A stretch of DNA of 64,000 bases, taken from NCBI RefSeq assembly GCF_900142665.1, contig NZ_FRBR01000001.1, forward strand, positions 186,001 to 250,000, given 5' to 3'. Of the stretch, positions 8,770-16,568 are shown in pieces. The stretch is from Roseovarius pacificus. GTDB taxonomy: Bacteria > Pseudomonadota > Alphaproteobacteria > Rhodobacterales > Rhodobacteraceae. The notes under the pieces were generated by a model. That model was not told where the DNA came from. It searched no databases and saw only the letters and a list, made by a program, of their open reading frames with translations. Position 1 is the first letter of the stretch. Each line of letters starts with the position of its first letter. The position numbers and the translations under genes were made by a program.

Positions 8770-8849
8770 GTCCATCATGGACGCCCCCGGCGGGCCGACA
8801 CGGGATTTTCGTACAAAACCCGCGTACACTTTGTACGTTTTGTACGAAA
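8770..8849. repeat. Dispersed 80-bp palindromic element, copy A
   Basis: Order on the plus strand: GTCCATCATGGAC (8770-8782, within the 17-bp palindrome 8768-8784), 24 variable bases, then a 43-bp inverted repeat (8807-8849) with 13-bp arms TTTCGTACAAAAC and GTTTTGTACGAAA. The 43-mer contains four GTAC tetramers. It differs from copies B and C at one base (TTTGTAC in place of TTCGTAC in the centre). It lies between the RimK fusion and the SufT-like gene, both on the plus strand. Confidence 0.9.
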
Positions 8850-8916
8850 CCCGACCTCTGGACGGCGTGGATCATAAAACCTATATGTTTCGTCAGGAAC
8901 ATCGCAGGACCCAGAC

Positions 8917-9279
8917 ATGACTCAAAGCCCAGAACCTCTCGAAGGCGCGCCGCTCATTGCTCCGTCCAGCACGGAGCATCCTCTCTACGAGCAGATCGTC
9001 GAGGCCTGCCGCACCGTCTATGACCCTGAAATTCCAGTGAATATTTACGATCTTGGCCTGATCTACACGGTCGAGATCGACGACGAGAACGCCGTGCGCG
9101 TCATCATGACCCTCACCGCACCGGGCTGCCCCGTCGCCGGTGAAATGCCCGGCTGGCTGGCCGAGGCCATCGAACCCGTCGCCGGGGTCAAGCAGGTCGA
9201 TGTCGAACTGGTCTGGGACCCGCCCTGGGGCATGGACATGATGAGCGACGAAGCTCGCCTTGAACTGGGTTTCATGTAA
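8917..9279 (+). CDS. SufT-like Fe-S assembly factor (MIP18/DUF59)
   Basis: The 120-residue protein is a MIP18/PaaD-family (DUF59) member, involved in maturation of iron-sulfur proteins. It shows the signature YDPEIPVNIYDLGLIY (residues ~38-53), the conserved Cys in LTAPGCPVAGEMP and VWDPPWGMDMMSDEAR at the end. Twenty-nine bases separate it from an A-type Fe-S carrier gene, supporting a shared role. In related genomes these genes end the suf operon; here the rest of that operon is not adjacent. Confidence 0.9.
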   Translation: MTQSPEPLEGAPLIAPSSTEHPLYEQIVEACRTVYDPEIPVNIYDLGLIYTVEIDDENAVRVIMTLTAPGCPVAGEMPGWLAEAIEPVAGVKQVDVELVWDPPWGMDMMSDEARLELGFM

Positions 9280-9308
9280 TATTTTCAATGGATTGAAAGG
9301 GAAATCTC

Positions 9309-9659
9309 ATGTTCGGAATTCCCGGAAAACAGGCCGTCACCATGACGCCCGCCGCCGCCGCGAAAATCGCGAAGCTGATGGAAAAGGACGGCCACCAAGG
9401 CCTGCGCATCGGCGTCAAGAAAGGCGGCTGCGCGGGTATGGAATACACCATGGAGTATGTGGCCGAGGTCGATCCACATGATGAAGTGGTCGAACAGGAC
9501 GGCGCACGGGTGATGATCGCCCCGATGGCGCAGATGTTCCTGTTCGGCACGCAGATCGACTATCAAACCTCCCTGCTTGAATCGGGGTTCGTGTTCAACA
9601 ATCCCAACGTCACCGAAGCCTGCGGTTGCGGGGAATCGATCAAGTTCGAAGGCATGTAA
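9309..9659 (+). CDS. A-type Fe-S cluster carrier (HesB/IscA/SufA family)
   Basis: The 116-residue protein receives and passes on iron-sulfur clusters. All three ligand cysteines of the family are present: Cys41 in KKGGCAGMEY and Cys105/Cys107 in EACGCGESIKF. Length and layout match SufA/ErpA. A GAAAGGGAAATC Shine-Dalgarno region precedes ATG 9309. It follows the SufT-like gene directly and is probably co-transcribed with it. Confidence 0.93.
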   Translation: MFGIPGKQAVTMTPAAAAKIAKLMEKDGHQGLRIGVKKGGCAGMEYTMEYVAEVDPHDEVVEQDGARVMIAPMAQMFLFGTQIDYQTSLLESGFVFNNPNVTEACGCGESIKFEGM

Positions 9660-9710
9660 GATACGTTCGTATCCATCTGCAAATAAACAATAATAAAGGA
9701 AATCGGGACG

Positions 9711-10463
9711 ATGGTGCGCAAGCTCGCCGCTGGCAACTGGAAGATGAACGGAACCCGCGCGGCACTGGAGGAGCTACAGGCGTTGGCGCAGGCGCACAGC
9801 GACCCGGCCGTCGATATCCTGATCTGTCCTCCGGCGACCTTGCTGATGTCCGCCGCCGAACTGGTTTCGGGCCACCCACTAGATATAGGGGCCCAGGACT
9901 GCCACACCGCCCCCTCCGGCGCGCATACCGGCGATATCTCGGCCCCCATGATCGCCGATTGCGGGGCCACCGCCGTGATTGTCGGCCATTCCGAACGGCG
10001 CGAAGATCACAATGAATCCAATGACTTGATACGCGCCAAGGCCGAATCCGCCCATGCGGCGGGCCTCACCGCGATCATCTGTATCGGCGAAACCCTGGCA
10101 CAGCGTGATGCCGGTCAGACCCTCGACGTGATCGCAGACCAGCTCCAGGGTTCCACCCCCGACGGGGCCACCGGGGTCAATACCGTCATCGCTTACGAAC
10201 CTGTCTGGGCCATCGGCACCGGCAAGGTGCCGAGCCTCGAACAGATCGGCGAAGTGCATGATTTCATACGGGAAAAACTGACCGCGCGCTTTGGCGCGGA
10301 CAACGTCCGCACCATCCGCCTGCTCTATGGCGGGTCGGTCAAACCCGCCAATGCCGCCGAGATTTTCGCCGTGCCGAACGTGGACGGGGCACTGGTCGGA
10401 GGCGCCAGCCTCACGGAAGCCGATTTTTCCCCTATTATCAAATCTCTGGAAGCCACAGTTTAA
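9711..10463 (+). CDS. tpiA: Triosephosphate isomerase
   Basis: This glycolytic enzyme interconverts dihydroxyacetone phosphate and glyceraldehyde 3-phosphate in the cytosol. The 250-residue TIM barrel has all catalytic residues: Lys11 (GNWKMNG), His93 (VGHSERRE), Glu163 ([12 protein letters not shown]) and the phosphate loop [10 protein letters not shown]. It is transcribed in the same direction as the Fe-S genes after a 51-bp gap and ends 4 bp from the stop of the convergent Lrp-type regulator. Confidence 0.97.
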   Translation: MVRKLAAGNWKMNGTRAALEELQALAQAHSDPAVDILICPPATLLMSAAELVSGHPLDIGAQDCHTAPSGAHTGDISAPMIADCGATAVIVGHSERREDHNESNDLIRAKAESAHAAGLTAIICIGETLAQRDAGQTLDVIADQLQGSTPDGATGVNTVIAYEPVWAIGTGKVPSLEQIGEVHDFIREKLTARFGADNVRTIRLLYGGSVKPANAAEIFAVPNVDGALVGGASLTEADFSPIIKSLEATV

Positions 10464-10467
10464 GCGA

Positions 10468-10929
10468 TCACAGCGGCAGGAAGGTGGTCGATTTGATCTC
10501 TTCCATCGACAACAACGCCGTCACGTTATGCACTTTCACCTCGGAAATCAGTGCCTGGTAAAATGTGTCATAAGCCCGCGCATTGGCCACCCGCACCTTG
10601 AGGATATAGTCGATATCTCCCGCCAGCCGGTGCGCCTCCTGAACCTCGTCACGATCCAGCAAAGCCTTTAAAAACCTGGCCTGCCATTCGGCATCGTGTT
10701 CCGACGTGCGGATCAGGACAAAGAAACAGGCCTCGAATCCAAGCGCCTCGGCATCCAGTAGGAACGTCTGCTGTTTGATGATTCCGGCATCGCGCATTTT
10801 GCGAATCCGATTCCAGACAGGGGTCTTGGAACTGCCAACAACCTTGGCAATTTCATCCAGAGACAGGCCACCGTCCTTCTGCAACTGCACAAGAATTTTT
10901 CGATCCAGATCGTCAATGCGAACAGCCAT
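10468..10929 (-). CDS. Lrp/AsnC-family transcriptional regulator
   Basis: The 153-residue regulator has an N-terminal winged helix-turn-helix (IDDLDRKILVQLQKDGGLSLDEIAKVVGSSKTPVWNRIRKM shared over residues ~4-45) and a C-terminal RAM ligand domain (LAGDIDYILKVRVANARAYDTF). It is divergent from cysG with 144 bp between starts, so it may control the sulfate-assimilation genes, by position only. ATG 10929 is preferred to an upstream start at 10956 because the HTH begins immediately after it. Its stop lies 4 bp from the stop of tpiA. Confidence 0.92.
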   Translation of the reverse strand: MAVRIDDLDRKILVQLQKDGGLSLDEIAKVVGSSKTPVWNRIRKMRDAGIIKQQTFLLDAEALGFEACFFVLIRTSEHDAEWQARFLKALLDRDEVQEAHRLAGDIDYILKVRVANARAYDTFYQALISEVKVHNVTALLSMEEIKSTTFLPL

Positions 10930-10983
10930 TTCGCGTTTTGCCCTTTCGTAGAACACCTCCGGGAAATTGCCAGAAGGTTAGAA

Positions 10984-11020
10984 CATATGTCCTTATTCGC
11001 GCCAACATATGGCGCATATG
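10984..11020. promoter_or_regulatory. Three CATATG boxes between the Lrp-type gene and cysG
   Basis: CATATG occurs at 10984-10989, 11006-11011 and 11015-11020. The first two share AACATATG and are 22 bp apart, about two helical turns. Lrp-family proteins bind A/T-centred palindromes in phased arrays, so this could be the regulator's own operator. An A/T-rich stretch (AATATTTTCTATATTA) follows towards cysG and may hold its -10 region. Confidence 0.45.
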
Positions 11021-11073
11021 CGGGAATATTTTCTATATTACTTCCAAAGTCAAACAGGTTCCCAAGGCCACCG

Positions 11074-12468
11074 ATGAAACATTTTCCCATCTTCCTGTCC
11101 GTCGAGGGCCAGCGCATCGTACTTTCGGGCGGTGGCGAGGCCGCATTGGCAAAACTGCGCCTGCTGCTGAAGACCGAGGCCGATCTGGTCGTCTTCGCCC
11201 CTTCCCCCGCCCCCGAGATCGAGACCTGGGCCACCGAGGGCCGCCTGACCCTGCACCGCCGCGCGCTTGCCGTTGGCGACACGCGCAACACCGCCCTGTT
11301 CTACGCCGCCGATGAAGACGCCATCGAAGACGCCCGCACCGCATCCATCGCCCATGCCGAGGGTGCATTGGTCAATATCGTGGACAATCTGGAGGACAGC
11401 CAGTTCATCACCCCCGCTATCGTCGATCGTGACCCGGTGACCGTCGCCATCGGCACCGAAGGCGCCGCGCCGGTCCTGGCCCGCGCGATCAAGGCCGATC
11501 TCGAGGCGAAACTGCCCGCAACCCTTGGTGCATTGGCGCGGATCGGCAAGGCGTTTCGCAAAATGGCCGATATCCTGCCCATGGGCCGTGTCCGCCGCGA
11601 TTTCTGGGCGGATTATTATTTCAACGAAGGTCCGCGCGCATTGGATCGCGGTGGCGAAGCAGAGGTGAACAAGGCCCTGCAAGCGCTTGTTGAAAAACAT
11701 GAAAAAGCCGAGCAACTCCCCGGCCATGTGGCCTTCGTCGGGGCGGGACCGGGCGACCCGGAGCTATTGACCCTCAAGGCGCGCAAGGCGCTCGACGCGG
11801 CGGATGTGGTGATCCACGACCGGCTGGTCGCGCCGGAAATCCTCGAACTCGCCCGCCGGGAGGCGACGCTGATCGACGCTGGTAAGCAAGGCTTTGGCCC
11901 CTCCATGGATCAGGACGAAATCAATCGCCTGATCGTGTCCCATGCCGCCCAAGGCGCGCAGGTGGTGCGCCTCAAGGGGGGTGATCCCACCGTTTTCGGG
12001 CGTCTGGACGAAGAGATCGACGCGGTCGAAGCTGCGGATATCGATTGGCATATCGTGCCCGGTATCACCGCGGCATCGGCCAGTGTGGCCGCCATCGGCC
12101 AGAGCCTGACACGGCGTGGCCGTAATTCGTCGATCCGGTTCCTGACCGGCCATGACGTGAAGGGATTTGCCGATCACGACTGGCAGGCGCTCGCCCGTCC
12201 CGGTGAGGTGGCGGCGATCTATATGGGCAAGAAATCGGCCCGTTTCATTCAGGGACGGCTGATCATGCACGGCGCGGATCGCGCCACGCCGGTAACGGTG
12301 ATCGAGAACGCCTCCCGCCCCGATCAGCGCACGCTTGCCACCACGCTCGAAAAATTGCCGCTGGATCTGGCCGAGGCCCGGCTCAACGGCCCCGCCCTGA
12401 CCTTCTATGGCCTTGCGCCGCGCGCGGCGCAAACCGCCCTTTTCCTTCAAGACCAGGAGCTTGCCTGA
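11074..12468 (+). CDS. cysG: Siroheme synthase (CysG, fused dehydrogenase/ferrochelatase and SUMT)
   Basis: CysG makes siroheme, the prosthetic group of the sulfite reductase encoded two genes downstream. The 464-residue protein has an N-terminal precorrin-2 dehydrogenase/sirohydrochlorin ferrochelatase domain (residues 1-~205, nucleotide-binding VLSGGGEAALAKL) and a C-terminal uroporphyrinogen-III methyltransferase (residues ~215-455, VAFVGAGPGDPELLTLKA, VVRLKGGDPTVFGR, VPGITAASA). The start at 11074 is chosen because the domain begins there; an upstream in-frame ATG (10987) lies within the promoter. The first-domain GSGNVA-type motif of E. coli is replaced by SGGGEAA. Confidence 0.95.
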   Translation: MKHFPIFLSVEGQRIVLSGGGEAALAKLRLLLKTEADLVVFAPSPAPEIETWATEGRLTLHRRALAVGDTRNTALFYAADEDAIEDARTASIAHAEGALVNIVDNLEDSQFITPAIVDRDPVTVAIGTEGAAPVLARAIKADLEAKLPATLGALARIGKAFRKMADILPMGRVRRDFWADYYFNEGPRALDRGGEAEVNKALQALVEKHEKAEQLPGHVAFVGAGPGDPELLTLKARKALDAADVVIHDRLVAPEILELARREATLIDAGKQGFGPSMDQDEINRLIVSHAAQGAQVVRLKGGDPTVFGRLDEEIDAVEAADIDWHIVPGITAASASVAAIGQSLTRRGRNSSIRFLTGHDVKGFADHDWQALARPGEVAAIYMGKKSARFIQGRLIMHGADRATPVTVIENASRPDQRTLATTLEKLPLDLAEARLNGPALTFYGLAPRAAQTALFLQDQELA

Positions 12469-12469
12469 C

Positions 12470-12778
12470 ATGCCCCGAGAGTTCACTCCCAAAGTCGTCA
12501 CCGCCAACGCCCTGATCGAGGGCGATGTCGTTTACCTGACAAGCGATGACCGCTGGACGCGTCACCTGTCCGAAGCCGAACTGATCACCGACGAGGCTCA
12601 TGCCCAATTGCGCCTTCTGATGGCCGAGGGTCAGCCCAACGATGTCGTTGGCGTCTATCTGGCCGAGGCCGTCGCAGGCCCGGACGGGCCCGAGCCCACC
12701 CATTTCCGCGAGGCATTCCGCCGCAAAGGCCCCTCGAACTATCCCCATGGCAAGCAAGCGGAGTTGACCGATGTATAA
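12470..12778 (+). CDS. DUF2849 protein of the sulfite reductase operon
   Basis: The 102-residue soluble protein belongs to the DUF2849 family, which is regularly found between cysG and the sulfite reductase gene in alphaproteobacteria. Visible conserved stretches are TANALIEGDVVYL and NDVVGVYLAEA. The start follows the cysG stop by one base and its end overlaps the start of cysI by eight bases, so translation is coupled. Function is unknown; by context it may assist sulfite reductase. Confidence 0.85.
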   Translation: MPREFTPKVVTANALIEGDVVYLTSDDRWTRHLSEAELITDEAHAQLRLLMAEGQPNDVVGVYLAEAVAGPDGPEPTHFREAFRRKGPSNYPHGKQAELTDV

Positions 12779-14438
12779 CTATTCCGAATTCGACGCTGCC
12801 TTCGTGGCCGAGCGCAACCGCCAGTTCCGCGCGCAGGTCGAACGCCGGATCAGCGGCGCGCTGACCGAAGATGAATTCAAGCCGCTGCGCCTGATGAACG
12901 GGCTCTATCTGCAATTGCACGCCTATATGCTGCGCGTGGCGATCCCCTATGGCACGCTGGACAGCGCCAAGATGCGCCAACTGGCCTATATCGCCGAACG
13001 GTGGGACAAGGGCTATGGCCATTTCACCACCCGGCAGAACATCCAGTACAACTGGCCCAAATTGTCGGATGTGCCGGATATGCTGGACGCCCTGGGCGAG
13101 GTCGGGATGCATGCCATCCAGACCAGCGGCAACACCATCCGCAATGTCACCGCCGACCATTTCGCCGGGGCCGCCGCGGATGAAATCGCCGATCCCCGAC
13201 CCGTGGCCGAGCTGATCCGGCAATGGTCCACCGATCACCCGGAATTCCAGTTCCTGCCGCGCAAGTTCAAGATCGCCGTCACCGGCAGCCCCAATGACCG
13301 TGCCGTGATCAAAGCACATGACATCGGCTTGCAGATCGTCGAACGCGACGGTCGGCAAGGCTATCGCGTGATCGTGGGCGGCGGTCTGGGCCGCACGCCG
13401 ATGATCGGCAAGGTGCTGTCCGATTTCGTCAGCCAGAACGATCTGTTGCCCTATCTCGAAGCGGTGGTCAGCGTCTGGAACCAGATCGGGCGGCGCGACA
13501 ACAAGTACAAGAGCCGCATCAAGATCACCGTGCATGAACACGGTATCGACGACATCCGCGCGCGGGTGGAGGATCGTTTCGCAATTATCCGCCCCACCTT
13601 CAGCGGCATCGACCTTGAGTTGTTCCAAGAGATCAAGGCCGCCTTTGCTGCCCCGGCCTTTCGTGAGAGCAGCGTGGCACTCTACGAAACCGCCTATGCC
13701 ACCGATCCGATCTTCCGCTCGTGGTGCGACACCAACCTGGCCGAACATCGCGCGCCGGGCTATGCCATCGTGCAGATCAGTCTCAAGGCCCATGGCGCGA
13801 CACCGGGCGACGCCACGGTGGAGCAGATGCGCGTGATGGCCGATCTGGCCGAATTCTATGGTCATGACGAGCTGCGCATCAGTCACGAACAGAACGTGAT
13901 CCTGCCGCATGTGCACAAATCAGACCTGCCTGCGATCCATGGCATCCTGAAAAAGCATGGGCTGGCCACGGCGAATATCGGACTGATCTCGGATATCATC
14001 GCCTGCCCCGGCATGGATTACTGCGCCCTGGCGACCGCCCGCTCGATTCCGATCGCGCAGCAAATTGCCACGCGGTTCGACGAGTTGAAGCTAGAACATG
14101 AAATCGGCGATCTGAAGATCAAGATTTCGGGCTGCATCAATGCTTGCGGGCACCATCATGTCGGGCATATCGGCATTCTGGGCCTCGACCGGGCCGGCGT
14201 CGAGAACTACCAGATCACGCTTGGCGGCGATCATACGCAGGATGCGGCCCTTGGGCAGCGCACCGGGCCGGGGTTCTCGGCGGATGATATCGTGCCCGCG
14301 ATCGAGCGGATCGTGGACACCTATCTGGAATACCGCGACAGCGCCGACGAGTCTTTCCTGCAAACCTATCGCCGCGTCGGAATGCCTCCGTTCAAGAGCG
14401 CCCTTTATGAAAAGGCCGAGGCCTATGCAGCCCAGTGA
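12771..14438 (+). CDS. cysI: Sulfite/nitrite reductase, siroheme and [4Fe-4S] hemoprotein
   Basis: The enzyme reduces sulfite to sulfide by six electrons (nitrite is an alternative substrate for the family). The 555-residue protein carries the coupled siroheme/[4Fe-4S] ligands Cys412 and Cys418 (ACPGMDYCALA) and Cys455 and Cys459 (SGCINACGHHHVGHIG), in the family spacing C-x5-C and C-x3-C. There is no fused flavoprotein, so electrons probably come from ferredoxin or the nearby NADPH reductase. It overlaps DUF2849 upstream and cysH downstream. Siroheme synthase and APS reductase next door make sulfite the likely substrate. Confidence 0.94.
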   Translation: MYNYSEFDAAFVAERNRQFRAQVERRISGALTEDEFKPLRLMNGLYLQLHAYMLRVAIPYGTLDSAKMRQLAYIAERWDKGYGHFTTRQNIQYNWPKLSDVPDMLDALGEVGMHAIQTSGNTIRNVTADHFAGAAADEIADPRPVAELIRQWSTDHPEFQFLPRKFKIAVTGSPNDRAVIKAHDIGLQIVERDGRQGYRVIVGGGLGRTPMIGKVLSDFVSQNDLLPYLEAVVSVWNQIGRRDNKYKSRIKITVHEHGIDDIRARVEDRFAIIRPTFSGIDLELFQEIKAAFAAPAFRESSVALYETAYATDPIFRSWCDTNLAEHRAPGYAIVQISLKAHGATPGDATVEQMRVMADLAEFYGHDELRISHEQNVILPHVHKSDLPAIHGILKKHGLATANIGLISDIIACPGMDYCALATARSIPIAQQIATRFDELKLEHEIGDLKIKISGCINACGHHHVGHIGILGLDRAGVENYQITLGGDHTQDAALGQRTGPGFSADDIVPAIERIVDTYLEYRDSADESFLQTYRRVGMPPFKSALYEKAEAYAAQ

Positions 14439-15159
14439 TCTCGACAATCGTGTCGCGACGCTCAATGACCGCTACCGCCATCATTCGGCGACAGCGGTTC
14501 TCGAGCACGCGTTGCACGACCCGGACGCCGGGAAGCTGGCGCTCGTGTCCAGCTTCGGGGCCGAGTCCGTGGTGCTGTTGCACATGGTTTCGGTCGCGCG
14601 TCGCGACACACCGGTGATCTTTATCGACACGCAGATGCTGTTTGCCGAAACGCTGGTTTATCAACAGGAACTGGCCGAGCGGCTCGACCTGCGCGACCTG
14701 CGCATCATCCGCGCTGCCGACACCGCGCTCCAACGGCAAGACCCCGACGGCACCCTGCACAAAACCGCGCCCGACGCCTGCTGCGCCCTGCGCAAGACCG
14801 AGCCCTTGCAGCGCGCCCTTGACGGGTTCGGCGGCTGGATCACCGGGCGCAAGCGGTTTCAGGGCAGCTCACGCTCCACGCTCGAGTTCTTCGAGGCCGA
14901 GGACGGCACGGGCCGGATCAAGGTCAACCCGCTGGCGCATTGGGCTCCCGAAGACCTGCGCACCTACATGGAGGAAAACCGCCTGCCCCGTCATCCGCTG
15001 GTGGCCAGGGGCTACCCCTCTATCGGCTGCGCCCCCTGCACGACACGTGTGAACGAAGGCGAAGACCCCAGATCGGGCCGCTGGCGCGGCCAGGACAAAA
15101 CTGAATGCGGCATCCATTTCGTCAACGGAAGGATCGTCCGCCAAGGAGAGAACGCATGA
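14425..15159 (+). CDS. cysH: Adenylyl-sulfate (APS-type) reductase, CysH family
   Basis: The enzyme reduces activated sulfate to sulfite using thioredoxin. The 244-residue protein has the PP-loop region VSSFGAESVVLLHM, the catalytic Cys228 in ECGIH, and two cysteine pairs (Cys119-Cys120 and Cys202/Cys205 in GCAPCTTR) that hold a [4Fe-4S] cluster. These pairs mark the APS-using bacterial form rather than the PAPS-using enterobacterial form. The ATG at 14425 overlaps the end of cysI by 14 bases, and the next gene starts inside its stop codon (ATGA). Confidence 0.93.
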   Translation: MQPSDLDNRVATLNDRYRHHSATAVLEHALHDPDAGKLALVSSFGAESVVLLHMVSVARRDTPVIFIDTQMLFAETLVYQQELAERLDLRDLRIIRAADTALQRQDPDGTLHKTAPDACCALRKTEPLQRALDGFGGWITGRKRFQGSSRSTLEFFEAEDGTGRIKVNPLAHWAPEDLRTYMEENRLPRHPLVARGYPSIGCAPCTTRVNEGEDPRSGRWRGQDKTECGIHFVNGRIVRQGENA

Positions 15160-15560
15160 GCATCATAGTGACTGACAAGGGGTTCACCCCCGACGATTGG
15201 ACCGGCTCCATTTCCGCGCTCGAAGACGCACGGACAGGATATGCCATCGACTTGCCCTCCAGTGCCGACCCGATGGAACTGGCCGGGCGGCTGGCCGATA
15301 TCCCGATGATCCGGGTGGATTTCCCCAGCTTTGCCGACGGGCGCGGCTTTACCATCGCGCGGCAGTTGCGCCTGATGGGCTACAAGGGACGGCTGCGCGC
15401 ACGCGGCCATGTGATCGCCGATCAATACGCCATGGCCCGCCGGGCCGGTTTCGACGAGGTCGAAATCGCCGACGATCTGGCCGAACGGCAGCCCGAAGAT
15501 CAGTGGATGTTCCGGGCCGATTGGGGCGCACATGATTATCAGGCGCGCCTGCGCGGCTAA
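15156..15560 (+). CDS. DUF934 protein of the sulfite reductase operon
   Basis: The 134-residue protein is a DUF934 member, a family almost always encoded beside cysI/cysH. Conserved features seen are the patch RVDFPSFADGRGFTIARQLR and the GRLRARGHVIADQ segment. The start overlaps the cysH stop by four bases and is preceded by AAGGAGAG. The role is unproven; the family is usually annotated as an uncharacterised or oxidoreductase-like accessory of sulfite reduction. Confidence 0.88.
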   Translation: MSIIVTDKGFTPDDWTGSISALEDARTGYAIDLPSSADPMELAGRLADIPMIRVDFPSFADGRGFTIARQLRLMGYKGRLRARGHVIADQYAMARRAGFDEVEIADDLAERQPEDQWMFRADWGAHDYQARLRG

Positions 15561-15630
15561 ACCCCCTTCACCTGACCTGAATCAAAGATTACTTAGAGGT
15601 GTCGGTTTAACGAAACCGGCAGATGGAGCA

Positions 15631-16482
15631 ATGAACGAGATCAGCACAGTGACCGAAGCAGCAGCCAAGGCCGTCAAGAAACCCGCCCTGCCCGACGCGC
15701 AGACCGTGACCGAAGTGACCCATTGGACCGACCGTCTGTTTTCCTTCCGGGTGTCACGGCCCGCCTCGCTGCGGTTCCGCTCGGGGGAATTCGTGATGAT
15801 CGGGCTGATGCAGACCGATGAAAAGACCGGCAAGGAAAAGCCGCTTCTGCGCGCCTACTCCATCGCCTCGCCCTCCTGGGACGAAGAGTTGGAATTCTAC
15901 TCGATCAAGGTTCAGGATGGCCCACTGACGAGCCGCTTGCAGCACATCCAGCCCGGCGATGAGATCATCCTGCGGCCCAAGCCCGTGGGCACGCTGGTGC
16001 ATGACGCCCTGCTGCCGGGCAAACGTATCTGGTTTTTCGCCACCGGCACCGGGTTTGCGCCGTTTGCCTCGCTTCTGCGCGATCCGCAGACCTATGAGGA
16101 CTATGATGAGGTCATCATCACCCACACCTGCCGCGAGGTGGGCGAGTTGGAATACGGCAAGCAACTGATCGACGGCATCCGCAAGGACGAAATGCTGGAG
16201 GAACTGATCGGCGAGGGGTTTCACGAGAAACTGAGATACTACCCGACGACCACCCGCGAAGAGAGCCCAAAGATGGGCCGCATCACCGACCTGATGCGCA
16301 AGAGTGAAGTGTTCGAGGATCTGGGCGTCGAGGCGCTCAGGCCCGAAACCGACCGCGCGATGGTCTGTGGGAACCTGGCCTTCAACCTTGAGATCAAGGA
16401 GATGCTGGAAGAGTACGGGCTGCGCGAGGGCGCCAATTCGGACCCCAAGGAATACGTGGTCGAAAAGGCGTTTCTGGACTGA
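15631..16482 (+). CDS. fpr: Ferredoxin-NADP(+) reductase
   Basis: The 283-residue flavoenzyme transfers electrons between NADPH and ferredoxin or flavodoxin. It shows the FAD-binding RAYSIASPSW (RxYS), the isoalloxazine-side GPLTSRL, the NADP-binding FATGTGFAPFASLL and the C-terminal EYVVEKAFLD, as in bacterial subclass-I Fpr. The ATG at 15631 follows AGATGGAGC and precedes a helical leader of ~35 residues. It lies 70 bp after the DUF934 gene and could feed electrons to the sulfite reductase; this is inferred from position. Confidence 0.93.
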   Translation: MNEISTVTEAAAKAVKKPALPDAQTVTEVTHWTDRLFSFRVSRPASLRFRSGEFVMIGLMQTDEKTGKEKPLLRAYSIASPSWDEELEFYSIKVQDGPLTSRLQHIQPGDEIILRPKPVGTLVHDALLPGKRIWFFATGTGFAPFASLLRDPQTYEDYDEVIITHTCREVGELEYGKQLIDGIRKDEMLEELIGEGFHEKLRYYPTTTREESPKMGRITDLMRKSEVFEDLGVEALRPETDRAMVCGNLAFNLEIKEMLEEYGLREGANSDPKEYVVEKAFLD

Positions 16483-16507
16483 TCCGCGCTACGCCTTTCC
16501 CGCGATA

Positions 16508-16546
16508 CAAAAAACCCGCGCCGGTCTGGCGCGGGTTTCTTTTTTG
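16508..16546. terminator. Bidirectional rho-independent terminator
   Basis: An 11-bp perfect stem (AAACCCGCGCC with GGCGCGGGTTT, loop GGTCT) is flanked by runs of A on the left and T on the right. It can terminate both fpr and the convergent Ala-rich protein gene. Confidence 0.92.
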
Positions 16547-16568
16547 TAGTCAGACTGATTACCCGATC

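Noticed and set aside
8770..8849. The idea that the palindromic element encodes a small conserved peptide (frames reading YAGFVR...SMMD)
   Set aside because: The similarity between copies follows from DNA identity, the 24-base spacer residues are not conserved, and no ribosome-binding site is shared.
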